Positions 29,444 through 37,510 of a stretch of DNA of 64,000 nt are shown piece after piece. A program made the position numbers and the translations under genes. The stretch is from CAYQMF01 sp964418595 (GTDB lineage: Bacteria > Planctomycetota > UBA1135 > UBA2386): NCBI GenBank assembly GCA_964418595.1, contig CAYQMF010000009.1, forward strand, positions 33,927 to 97,926. Direction: 5' to 3'. Within the stretch, counting starts at the first letter, position 1, and every line of letters starts with the position of its first letter. The notes below the pieces were generated by a model that was given only the letters and a program-made list of their open reading frames with translations, did not search any database and was not told the origin of the DNA.

Positions 29444-32119
29444 ATGAAGCAAGCCAATCCGCACCGTCCCGTTCGCCTGACCCCGGTTCTCGGCATCTTG
29501 TTGGCAGCCTGCTCCGCCGGTGGCGGGGGGGGCGGCGCCGCCCCGGGTGGCGGCCAGGGAACCGGCCGGATCGCCGGCCGCGCCCTCGTGGAAGGGGGCA
29601 CCACCACGCAGGGCTTCGCCGCCGACGCGATGCGGCGGACCGATGACGACGACGCGCTCCGCGCCCGGGATCTCGGCGACGTCGGCCCCACGGCGTTGGC
29701 GCAGGTCCGCAGCGGGTTCGATGCCCACAACCGGGCCGACTGGATGCGCGCGGTGATGACCACCACGGGCGCAGCGCACGTGCGGCTCACGGCCGAGGCC
29801 GACGTGACCGTGACCGTCTACCGCCTGCGCCAGGGCAGCGCCCCGCATGTGCCGGTGCACGCCGCCACGGGCACGAACATCGAGGCCGACCTCGCTGTGG
29901 AAGCCGGCGACCACCTTCTCCTCGCGGTGCAGGGCGAAGCGGGCACCTACGAGTGCCGCCTCACCAATGACGATCGGCAGGCGCCGCTGACCGCGCTGGC
30001 CGCGGCCACGTTCCAGGCCGCCGGCGCGACGCTCGCCGCGGCGCTGCCGGAAGTCGTCCCCGGCGATCTCATCGTCCGCGGCGCCGACGAAGGCGCGGTG
30101 ATCGCCGCGCAGCGCCTCGGCTTCGAGGTGCTCGCGCGCCGCGACGACGTCGTGCGCCTGCGCTCCGTGCTGGGCACGGCCCTGCGCGCCGACGACGCGG
30201 GGCGCGCCGCGCTCGGCGACGCGCTGTTCCGCGTGCGCCGCGTCCTGCCCCAGGCCGCGTGGGTCGAGCCGAACCTGATCCGCCGCGCCGCGCGCCAGCC
30301 CAACGACCCGCTCTTCAACCGCCAGTGGGCCGCGCAGATCACGAACCTCACCCAGGCGTGGGACACGACCATCGGTGAGGCAGGCGTCATCGCGGTCCTC
30401 GACACCGGCATCCTCGCCAACCACCCCGACCTCCTCGGCAAGGTGCTCCCGGATGGCTTCGACTTCGTGAGCGACGCGAACAACGGCGACGGCGACGGCA
30501 TCGACGCCGACCCGGCCGATCCGCTCGTGAGCGGCAACGAGTTCCACGGCTCGCACGTCGCGGGCATCGCGGCGGCCGCGACCGACAACGGGGAAGGCAT
30601 CGCCGGCGTCAACTGGAACGCCCGCATCCTGCCGCTGCGCGTCCTCGGCCTGCAGAGCGGCAGCGACTTCGACCTCGCGGAGGCGATCCGTTACGCGGCT
30701 GGTCTGCGCAACGTGAGCGGCCGCCTTCCGAACCAGCCGGCGCGCGTGCTCAACATGAGCCTCGGTGGCCCCGGCGACAGCGCCGTCCTGCACGACGCGG
30801 TGCGCGCTGCGGCCCAGGCCGGCGTCATCATGGTCGTCGCGGCGGGCAACGCCGCGCAGGCGGGCAACCAGGTCGAGTTCCCCGCGGCCTACGAAGAGGT
30901 GATCGCGGTCGGCGCCGTCGGCCCCACGGGCGATCGCGCTCCCTACTCGCAGATCCAGTCCTACGTGGACGTGGCGGCGCCGGGTGGCGACATGCGTCGC
31001 TCCGGGCTGGACGGCATCCTCAGCACCGTCGCCGTCGAGCGGAACGGCCGCTTCGTCTTCGACTTCGCGTTCTTCCAGGGCACGTCGATGGCGGCCCCGT
31101 TCGTGTCGGGCGCGGTGTCGCTCATGCTGTCGCTGAAGCCGACGCTGACCTTCCAGGACGTGATGACGATCCTCGCGCAGACCAGCCGCGATCGCGGCGC
31201 GCCCGGACGCGACGCCGAGTTCGGCTTCGGCATCATCGACGTCGCCGCCGCGGTGAACGCCGCGCGCAACGCCGGTGGCGTCGGCGACGCCCGCATCCTC
31301 CTGGATCGCACAACGATCGAGTTCGCCCCCGACCGGCTGAGCCAGACCATCCAGATCACGAGCACGGTGCCGGGTCGCGAGATCGACGACCTCACCGCCG
31401 CCCTCGTCGGCCCCGACCTCCCGGGCCTGGAAGGCGGGTTCGATCGCCGCACTACGCCGGCGACCTTCACCCTCCGGGTCACGCCCGAACTCGCGGCGCA
31501 GCCGCGGTCGTTCACGATCGCCATCAGCTCCGCGCGCACCGCGCAGAACATCGAGGTCCAGGCCCGCATCGTCGCCGCCGGCGGTGGCGCCGCGACGCTG
31601 GTCGTCGAGCTGCTCGACGAAGCCGGCCAGGTCGTGCGCAAGGTCGACCCCACGGGTGGCGCGTTCGCCTTCGAGGCGCTCGCGCCGGGCAACTACCGCG
31701 TGCGCGCTGGCGTCGACGGCAACGGCAACGGCAACTTCGCCGACATCGGCGACTTCGCCTCCGACGAGATCGCGGTGACGGTGACGGCCGGCGGCAACGC
31801 CGACGCCGGCACCCTGCGCGCCAGCCGCAACGTGGCCGGCGGCGGCGACCTCACCGGCGAGTTCGGCTTCAGCGAGTTCCGCAACAACGCGTCGTTGACG
31901 GTCATCTACACCTTCCGCGCCGACGGCAGCCTCAACCAGCGCCGGAGCTTCTCGACGCAGATCGGCACGACGGAGTCGAACACGCCCGGAACCTTCAGCG
32001 TGCGCGGCGACAAGGTCACGATCCAGGTCGAGAACGTCACGTTCACCGGGCAGATCGAGCGCGCCGGTGGCCAGATCCAGGCGCTGTTGTTCGGCAACGA
32101 CCGCTTCAGCCGGTTGTGA
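29444..32119 (+). CDS. Subtilisin-like (S8) protease lipoprotein
   Basis: An 891-residue protein. The N-terminus ends in the lipobox LAAC (VLGILLAACSAGGG), so it is probably lipid-anchored. A propeptide-like region (about 30-290) precedes the S8 catalytic domain. The triad is D320 in VLDTGI, H368 in HGSHVAG and S548 in GTSMAAPFVSG. C-terminal domains follow: a beta domain starting LDRTTIEFAPDRLSQTI, a carboxypeptidase-regulatory-like domain (AFEALAPGNYRVRAGVD) with a Ca-binding-like DGNGNGNFADIGD loop, and a final beta module. It is an extracytoplasmic serine protease. Part of the beta domain (31336-31406) is found again, 94% identical, at 34076. Confidence 0.93.
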   Translation: MKQANPHRPVRLTPVLGILLAACSAGGGGGGAAPGGGQGTGRIAGRALVEGGTTTQGFAADAMRRTDDDDALRARDLGDVGPTALAQVRSGFDAHNRADWMRAVMTTTGAAHVRLTAEADVTVTVYRLRQGSAPHVPVHAATGTNIEADLAVEAGDHLLLAVQGEAGTYECRLTNDDRQAPLTALAAATFQAAGATLAAALPEVVPGDLIVRGADEGAVIAAQRLGFEVLARRDDVVRLRSVLGTALRADDAGRAALGDALFRVRRVLPQAAWVEPNLIRRAARQPNDPLFNRQWAAQITNLTQAWDTTIGEAGVIAVLDTGILANHPDLLGKVLPDGFDFVSDANNGDGDGIDADPADPLVSGNEFHGSHVAGIAAAATDNGEGIAGVNWNARILPLRVLGLQSGSDFDLAEAIRYAAGLRNVSGRLPNQPARVLNMSLGGPGDSAVLHDAVRAAAQAGVIMVVAAGNAAQAGNQVEFPAAYEEVIAVGAVGPTGDRAPYSQIQSYVDVAAPGGDMRRSGLDGILSTVAVERNGRFVFDFAFFQGTSMAAPFVSGAVSLMLSLKPTLTFQDVMTILAQTSRDRGAPGRDAEFGFGIIDVAAAVNAARNAGGVGDARILLDRTTIEFAPDRLSQTIQITSTVPGREIDDLTAALVGPDLPGLEGGFDRRTTPATFTLRVTPELAAQPRSFTIAISSARTAQNIEVQARIVAAGGGAATLVVELLDEAGQVVRKVDPTGGAFAFEALAPGNYRVRAGVDGNGNGNFADIGDFASDEIAVTVTAGGNADAGTLRASRNVAGGGDLTGEFGFSEFRNNASLTVIYTFRADGSLNQRRSFSTQIGTTESNTPGTFSVRGDKVTIQVENVTFTGQIERAGGQIQALLFGNDRFSRL

Positions 32120-32197
32120 GCGGGTCACGGGATCGGCCCGTCGACCGCGAGCACCATCGGCCCGTCTCGCGACACGGCGTCAGGTCTGCGACCTTGT

Positions 32198-32224
32198 AAA
32201 TCTGACCACGTGGCGGTCAGATTT
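32198..32224. promoter_or_regulatory. Inverted repeat before the DUF4143 ATPase gene
   Basis: A perfect 10-bp inverted repeat, AAATCTGACC (32198-32207) and GGTCAGATTT (32215-32224), with a 7-nt loop, ends 6 nt before the ATG at 32231. It could be an operator or a hairpin hiding the ribosome site. It is AT-rich relative to its surroundings. Confidence 0.55.
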
Positions 32225-32230
32225 CTGATC

Positions 32231-33562
32231 ATGCTGCCGCGGCACATGGAGACGGTGCTGGTGTCCTCCCTCCAGGAGTTCCCGGTGGTCCTCTTGACCG
32301 GCCCCCGGCAGGTGGGCAAGTCGACGCTGCTGGCCGAACTCGCGACGGCCGCCTGGCCCGCCGACATGGTGACCCTCGACGATCCGACCGTACTGGCGGC
32401 GGCAACCACCGACCCCGACGGCCTGGTCGCCCGCGGCGCCGATCGGCCGCTGGTGATCGACGAGGTGCAGCGCGCCCCGGACGTGCTACGGGCCATCAAG
32501 CTGGCCGTCGATCGCGACCGGCGGCCAGGGCGGTTCCTGCTCACCGGTTCGGCGCACGTGCTCACGCTCCAGCGGGTATCCGAGTCGCTCGCCGGCCGCG
32601 TCGCCGTGCACGAGCTCGAGCCGCTCGCGTGGGCCGAGATGGCGCGCCGGCCGCCGAACACGATCCTCGACGATCTGTTCGACGCCGATGGAGCGCACGC
32701 CCTGCTGCGCCGCCTCACGCGCACCGCCACGCCCTCGCGCGTAGCAGAGGTTCGCGACCGCGTCGTCGTCGGTGGCTTCCCGACGCCCGCGCTCGCCTCC
32801 ACACCGGCGGCGCGCACGACGTGGTTCCGCAGCTACCGACAGACCTACCTCGAGCGGGACCTCCGCGACGTGGCGGGGGTCGGCAGCCTGCCGGAGTTCT
32901 TCCGGCTGCTGTCGCTCCTGGCGCTGCGCACCGGCCAGATCGTGAACTTCTCCGAGCTGTCCCGAGACCTCGGTCTGCCCGTGACGACCTTGCGCCGGTA
33001 CTTCCAGGCGCTGCAGCAGACGTACCAGGTGACACTCCTGCCGCCGTTCGCCGCCAACGTCGAGAAACGGCTGGTGAAGACGCCCAAGGTCTACCTGCGC
33101 GACACCGGCATGGCGTGCCACCTCGCCGGGGCGGATACGTGGGACCGCCTGGAGCACCAGGGACGTGCCGGGTCGATGGTGGAGACCTGGGCATACGGCG
33201 AACTGCGCAAGCTGTTGGCGTTGTCCACGGCGAGCACGTTGGTCAGCTACTGGCGCGCGCACGGGGGCCACGAGGTCGACTTCGTGCTGGAGCGCGGGGG
33301 CCGGGCAGTCGGCATCGAGGTGAAGGCGGGCGCGTCGTTCGATGCCGCCGACCTGCGCGGCCTGCGCGAGGCCCGCGCAGCGCTGGGCCGGCGCTGGCAT
33401 CTGGGCGTGCTCCTCCACTCCGGGACCACGAGCGTCGCGATCGACGACGCGACGGTGGCGATCCCGTTCGCGGTCTTCTTCGGCAGGGATGGCGGCGACG
33501 GGCGGCGGCGGACAACAGCAGACCGGCGTTCCACCCGGCGGCGCCGCGGGGGAAGGACCTGA
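32231..33562 (+). CDS. AAA_14/DUF4143 ATPase
   Basis: A 443-residue protein. The N-terminal AAA domain has Walker A GPRQVGKST (K30), Walker B LVIDEVQ near residue 75, and sensor-like LLTGSAH. A central region contains the family's YRQTYLERDL, and the C-terminal DUF4143 has the nuclease-like HEVDFVLERGG...IEVKAG, which resembles a PD-(D/E)xK core. These ATPases are common, mobile and mostly uncharacterised; a role in defence or toxin-like control is often suggested. The ATG at 32231 was chosen over GTG 32210 because the latter lies inside the inverted repeat. The Arg-rich extreme C-terminus looks like read-through beyond the family end. Confidence 0.9.
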   Translation: MLPRHMETVLVSSLQEFPVVLLTGPRQVGKSTLLAELATAAWPADMVTLDDPTVLAAATTDPDGLVARGADRPLVIDEVQRAPDVLRAIKLAVDRDRRPGRFLLTGSAHVLTLQRVSESLAGRVAVHELEPLAWAEMARRPPNTILDDLFDADGAHALLRRLTRTATPSRVAEVRDRVVVGGFPTPALASTPAARTTWFRSYRQTYLERDLRDVAGVGSLPEFFRLLSLLALRTGQIVNFSELSRDLGLPVTTLRRYFQALQQTYQVTLLPPFAANVEKRLVKTPKVYLRDTGMACHLAGADTWDRLEHQGRAGSMVETWAYGELRKLLALSTASTLVSYWRAHGGHEVDFVLERGGRAVGIEVKAGASFDAADLRGLREARAALGRRWHLGVLLHSGTTSVAIDDATVAIPFAVFFGRDGGDGRRRTTADRRSTRRRRGGRT

Positions 33563-33926
33563 TCCGGAGCCGCCCCGACAGAGCCGTCGAGTTTCCAGAA
33601 AGCGCGCGCATGACGCGACGGGCGTCGGCAAGGCCGACGACGACGATTGCGCAACCGGACGCTCGAGTCGACTCGGTCGTTCCCCTAGCCTGGCGCCTCG
33701 ATGGGGTCCCCGACCGGCGAGCCGTTCCACGACGACGCGCACTGCATTGGCAGATGGATCCCTTGGCACGGTGGTCGGGTGGCGCACATCAGCCTGCACC
33801 GCAGAAGACCCGAACGCTCACGCACGCCTGGGTCCGGGAGTACCGTCGCACGCGCCGCCCACAGGCCGCGGAGCGCGAAGGGATCGGGACCGAGCCCGCG
33901 CCGCCGCCCGAGCCCCACGCCCCCAG
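33563..33926. other. Non-coding or degenerate stretch
   Basis: 364 bases between the DUF4143 gene and the helicase remnant. No frame gives a recognisable protein and I see no RNA gene or clear repeat. In the frame that enters the helicase remnant it stays open but reads as Arg/Ala/Pro low complexity. Confidence 0.6.
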
Positions 33927-34150
33927 GTCGAGGCGCTTGCCGCGTTGCGCGCCACGCGCAACGCACACAACCCTTCCGGCCTCGTCGTCCTCGCGACGGG
34001 CCTAGGCAAGACCTGGCTGAGCGCGTTCGATTCGCGTGACTTCGAGCGCGTCCAGTTCGTCGCTCATCGCGACGAGCTGAGCGAGACCATCCATATCACG
34101 AGCACCGTGCCGGGTCGCGAGATCGACGACCTCGCCGCCGCCCTCGGCGC
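33927..34150 (+). pseudogene. Chimeric remnant: SF2 helicase fragment joined to S8-protease fragment
   Basis: In one frame, 33927-34075 encodes VEALAALRATRNAH, then GLVVLATGLGKTWLSAFDS and RVQFVAHRDE. This is the Q-motif side, Walker A (TGLGKT) and motif Ia of a type-III-restriction/SSL2-like superfamily 2 helicase. At 34076 the same frame changes abruptly to LSETIHITSTVPGREIDD, which matches residues of the S8 protease at 31336-31406 (4 mismatches in 71 bp). Neither parent is otherwise present. The frame runs on without sense into the antisense of the next gene. Confidence 0.75.
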
Positions 34151-34223
34151 GCGGACCTCTGGGGGCATTCGGATCGGGCTTGCCCAGCGTCGGCCGGTGC
34201 ACGACGTCGAGGACGGACACGTG

Positions 34224-37200
34224 TCACTCTGCCACCCGCACAACCCACACGCCGGCCAGCCGGTCGTGAGGTGCTCGGTCGCCGCTGAAAGCAGTTACCA
34301 GCGCATACCCGAGCAGAACCGGTACGAACAACGAGTAGCCGAGCGATACCAGGATCGGATCCGCGCCGACCGAGTCGTCGAGCCAGGCGATCCAGGACAG
34401 GTACACGACTGCTGGCGCCCAGAGCATCAGCGTGTGGAAGGCGCAGTGGACTCGCCCCGCGTCGGTGCCGCGGCTGGTCTGCAAGCGGAGTCCGAGCGTG
34501 CGGAACGCCAGTCCGCGGCCCACGACCAGCGACCAGACCACAGCCAGGATCGCAGCCCACGCCCACGGATGATGGACACCCTTGATCCGACCGAGGCGCT
34601 GCACGTAGCGATGCAGGCCCGCTTCGTCGAAGACGTCGTGCGCACCATGGGTGCCGTGGTGACTGATGACCTCGGGATCGAGCAACCGGCTTCGCTCCGA
34701 GGGCTTCTCGTACCAGGGCCGTGCGTCGGACGGTTCCCGTGAACCCATCCATGGCGCGAGGGCGGCCTCCCGACGCTGAACTGCGTTGCTGTGCCAAGCG
34801 CGCCAGCGCGGCGTGACCTCTTGCAGCCGTTTCGCGGAGACTTCCCGCGGCGCCGCAGGGTCAGCACCGAGGGGCGCGAGGATGTCGGCCCAGACATCAT
34901 TCGGCACGGCCGCAATCCACGCGTCGCGCACATCCGGCGTCCACAAACTCTCGTCCAACATCCGCGTGTAGTCCGCGACGTGTCCCAGGTAGGCGATCTT
35001 CGCGTGCTGCCACGAAACGGCCGCCATCCAGATCCCCAGGAGCAAGGGCGCGTGGAGCAGGCCGCCCACGGCGGCGGCGCGGGCGCGCGTCCGGCGGTCG
35101 ACCCCGGAGACGTGGTCAGGCATGGCCTCGATCGCCGCACGCAGTTCCTCGAAGGATGGCGCGACGGAACTCTCGATGGTGCGAAGCCGCTCCAGGGCGG
35201 CTCCCGCTGGTCCAGGCTTGACCCGGTGCAGGATCGGGCGACCGAAGAAGCAGTCGGTGCCGTGCAGACAGACGAACGCCAGGGTCCGGATCATCTCGGC
35301 GGGCGGCAAGCCCGCATCGAGCAGGGTGGGCAGGCGCGGGCCGGGGACAAGGAACGGCGCAAGGCAGACCGTGTCGTCGGCATTGAGGATGACGTGCGCC
35401 AGCGATAGAGAGCGAGGCAGGGTTGCGTCCGCCGCACGCGCGACGAGCTCGTCGAGAAGGCTAAGCAAGATCCGCCGCGTTCGAGACCAGGACAGCGCGC
35501 GGTCCCGACCGAGCACGTCGAGAAGGCGTGGCCCGTCCGGCGCCGCGAAGACCTGCCAGGTGCGAACGCCGTCCGTCACCGCTGTCAGCCAGCGCAGGCT
35601 CGTCGGTCGCGACACCGAGCGCTCAGTCCTGCCCGAAGTCGGCGTCGCGGGACTCCACAGCCAGACACGGCGCTGTAGATGCGGGTCGAACCCTGAAGCC
35701 AGCACACCGTTCTCGTTCCGCGCCCGGACAACGACGTGCGCAAAGGGGCCGATGCTCTCGCTCGTCGCTCCCGGCGAGGGCTCCGCCACGCCGGGGGCCG
35801 TTCCGGTTGATGCGCCGACCCGTCTGCCGGGCCGGATCTCGTCGATGACACCTGTTCCCGAGAGGATCTCGTGCAGGCCACGCCAGCCGTTGCGCCGGCG
35901 CATGGTCGCGAGCAAGGGCACGCTGGCGACTGTCCACCCAACCGCGAACGAGAACGGGCCGCCGAGCCACAGTGCGCTCGCCGCAACTAGCCTCAGCACG
36001 TGTTGCCACGCGTCGATCACGAGGAATCCGCCCGTGAGGAACGCAACGCCGAAGACGAGTGACCGAACGAGCGCTGCCAGCAAAGTGGGTGGCCGTCGCG
36101 TGCGCACGTCGAGGACCTGTACGCCGACGAGCCATTTGCCTGGGGTCCGACCCCACAGGTGCTCCATCGTCGCCCACACTACCACCCACGCGACCAGCAC
36201 GAGCCCGTGGTGCAGCCAGGGCAACAACGCGACCTCGAACCGGGCCCGGAACGCGACGTCGACGCCAACCAACCGCTCGAGTACCAGCGCCGCCTGTTCG
36301 AACAACAGATAGTCGATGCCGATGGCACCGACCCGAGCCAGCAGCGGAGCCGGTACGGGGTGCGTGGCGATCGCGGCGCGCAGTTCTACGGCGGATTGCC
36401 ACCGCAGTTCGGGGCGCCGAGACAGGCCCTTCGCCACGACGTCCGCCAGCCACCGCGGCACATCGGCGCGTACCGCGGCGAGGTCGACCGGGTCCTGCTC
36501 GAGAGTGCTCGCGATGATCGCTTCGTAGCTGTCCCCCCGATGCGCGTAGCGGCCACTCAACAGGTAGTAGAGCGTCGCACTGATGGCGTAGACATCGGTC
36601 CGGCCGTCGACAGCCTCGCCGCGCAGTTGCTCAGGCGCGGCGAACGCCGGTGATCCCACCCAGCCGCCTCGCTGCGTGAGGTGCAAGTCTGTCCGGAGGG
36701 ACTTGGCGAGGCCGAAGTCGCCGAGCTTCACAGCACCGTCGGCGGTGAGGAAGCAGTTCGCCGGCTTGATGTCGCGATGCACGATCCCGACCGCGTGCGC
36801 CGCCTCCAAACCCAAGAGGATTTGCTCGGCATGTCGCAGGGCGACGGCAACCGGCAGCGGTCCGCGTTCCCTCACTTCATCCTGCAGCGACCGCCCGGGC
36901 ATCCGCTCCATCGCGATGAAGGGAGTGCCTTCGATCTCGTCGGCGGAGTACACAAAGACACAATGGGGATGCGCGAGCTTGCTCGCTGCCCGGCCCTCGG
37001 CACGGAACCGTTCGAAAGCCGTTGCATCGTGCCGGAGCTCGGACCGAACCACCTTGAGGGCGACGTCTCTCTCGTTGACCTCGTCGTATGCAGCGTACAC
37101 CGCCCCCATGCCCCCCGACCCGAGCATGGTTTCGATGCGGAAGGGACCCAGCCGGGTTCCGTGTGTCAGCTCCCGGTTGCCGCTGCGGGTCGCCTGCGTG

Positions 37201-37343
37201 ATCTGACGACGAAGATCGGCCAGGGCCAGTGCATGGTCGGGATTCGCAGCCAGGAGCGCGAGCCACCGTTCTTCCCGCTCCTCGTCTGGGGCATCGAGGA
37301 CGTCGAAGAGCCGCTCCTCCAGCTGTTCGGGCACGCGGGTCAT
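34224..37343 (-). CDS. Ser/Thr kinase with RDD, pseudokinase-like and second RDD domains
   Basis: A 1039-residue protein. The start at 37343 (MTRVPEQLEERLFDVLD) was chosen because upstream sequence is low complexity and a GCTATCCT element lies 10 nt before it. The kinase domain (about 62-330) is complete: GSGGMGAVY, HRDIKPAN, DFGLA and APEQL. RDD domain 1 (about 335-520) has GIDYLLFEQ, GRTPGKWLVGVQVLD and GLHEILSGT. A degenerate kinase-like segment (about 560-760) has a hinge/alpha-E-like run (DGPRLLDVLGRDRALSW) but no HRD or DFG. A second RDD-like unit ends the protein (FRTLGLRLQTSRG, then DRAPHDRLAGVWVV). The kinase and pseudokinase probably face the cytoplasm. Confidence 0.88.
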   Translation of the reverse strand: MTRVPEQLEERLFDVLDAPDEEREERWLALLAANPDHALALADLRRQITQATRSGNRELTHGTRLGPFRIETMLGSGGMGAVYAAYDEVNERDVALKVVRSELRHDATAFERFRAEGRAASKLAHPHCVFVYSADEIEGTPFIAMERMPGRSLQDEVRERGPLPVAVALRHAEQILLGLEAAHAVGIVHRDIKPANCFLTADGAVKLGDFGLAKSLRTDLHLTQRGGWVGSPAFAAPEQLRGEAVDGRTDVYAISATLYYLLSGRYAHRGDSYEAIIASTLEQDPVDLAAVRADVPRWLADVVAKGLSRRPELRWQSAVELRAAIATHPVPAPLLARVGAIGIDYLLFEQAALVLERLVGVDVAFRARFEVALLPWLHHGLVLVAWVVVWATMEHLWGRTPGKWLVGVQVLDVRTRRPPTLLAALVRSLVFGVAFLTGGFLVIDAWQHVLRLVAASALWLGGPFSFAVGWTVASVPLLATMRRRNGWRGLHEILSGTGVIDEIRPGRRVGASTGTAPGVAEPSPGATSESIGPFAHVVVRARNENGVLASGFDPHLQRRVWLWSPATPTSGRTERSVSRPTSLRWLTAVTDGVRTWQVFAAPDGPRLLDVLGRDRALSWSRTRRILLSLLDELVARAADATLPRSLSLAHVILNADDTVCLAPFLVPGPRLPTLLDAGLPPAEMIRTLAFVCLHGTDCFFGRPILHRVKPGPAGAALERLRTIESSVAPSFEELRAAIEAMPDHVSGVDRRTRARAAAVGGLLHAPLLLGIWMAAVSWQHAKIAYLGHVADYTRMLDESLWTPDVRDAWIAAVPNDVWADILAPLGADPAAPREVSAKRLQEVTPRWRAWHSNAVQRREAALAPWMGSREPSDARPWYEKPSERSRLLDPEVISHHGTHGAHDVFDEAGLHRYVQRLGRIKGVHHPWAWAAILAVVWSLVVGRGLAFRTLGLRLQTSRGTDAGRVHCAFHTLMLWAPAVVYLSWIAWLDDSVGADPILVSLGYSLFVPVLLGYALVTAFSGDRAPHDRLAGVWVVRVAE

Positions 37344-37353
37344 TCGGAGCCGC

Positions 37354-37361
37354 AGGATAGC
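37354..37361 (-). promoter_or_regulatory. Candidate -10 element of the kinase-RDD gene (GCTATCCT)
   Basis: GCTATCCT on the minus strand, 10 nt before the chosen ATG, is a member of the GCTANNNT set and supports the start at 37343. Confidence 0.4.
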
Positions 37362-37510
37362 GCGCCGTGGCGCGAACACCCGTGGGTCGTGGCCGGGGAG
37401 CGCAGCCGGTCGCATCGCACCGACAGCGCCTCGCTCGGGTGCTCCTCGTCCCGGTCACGCACATGTCGAGCGCGCCGAGCACCGCGGCGCGCTACACGCT
37501 GCAGCGCCGC

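Noticed and set aside
28886..32128. Open frame of about 1080 codons antisense to GH97 and the S8 protease
   Set aside because: No recognisable domain, biased Ala/Arg/Asp/Val composition, and fully covered by two well-supported genes on the other strand.
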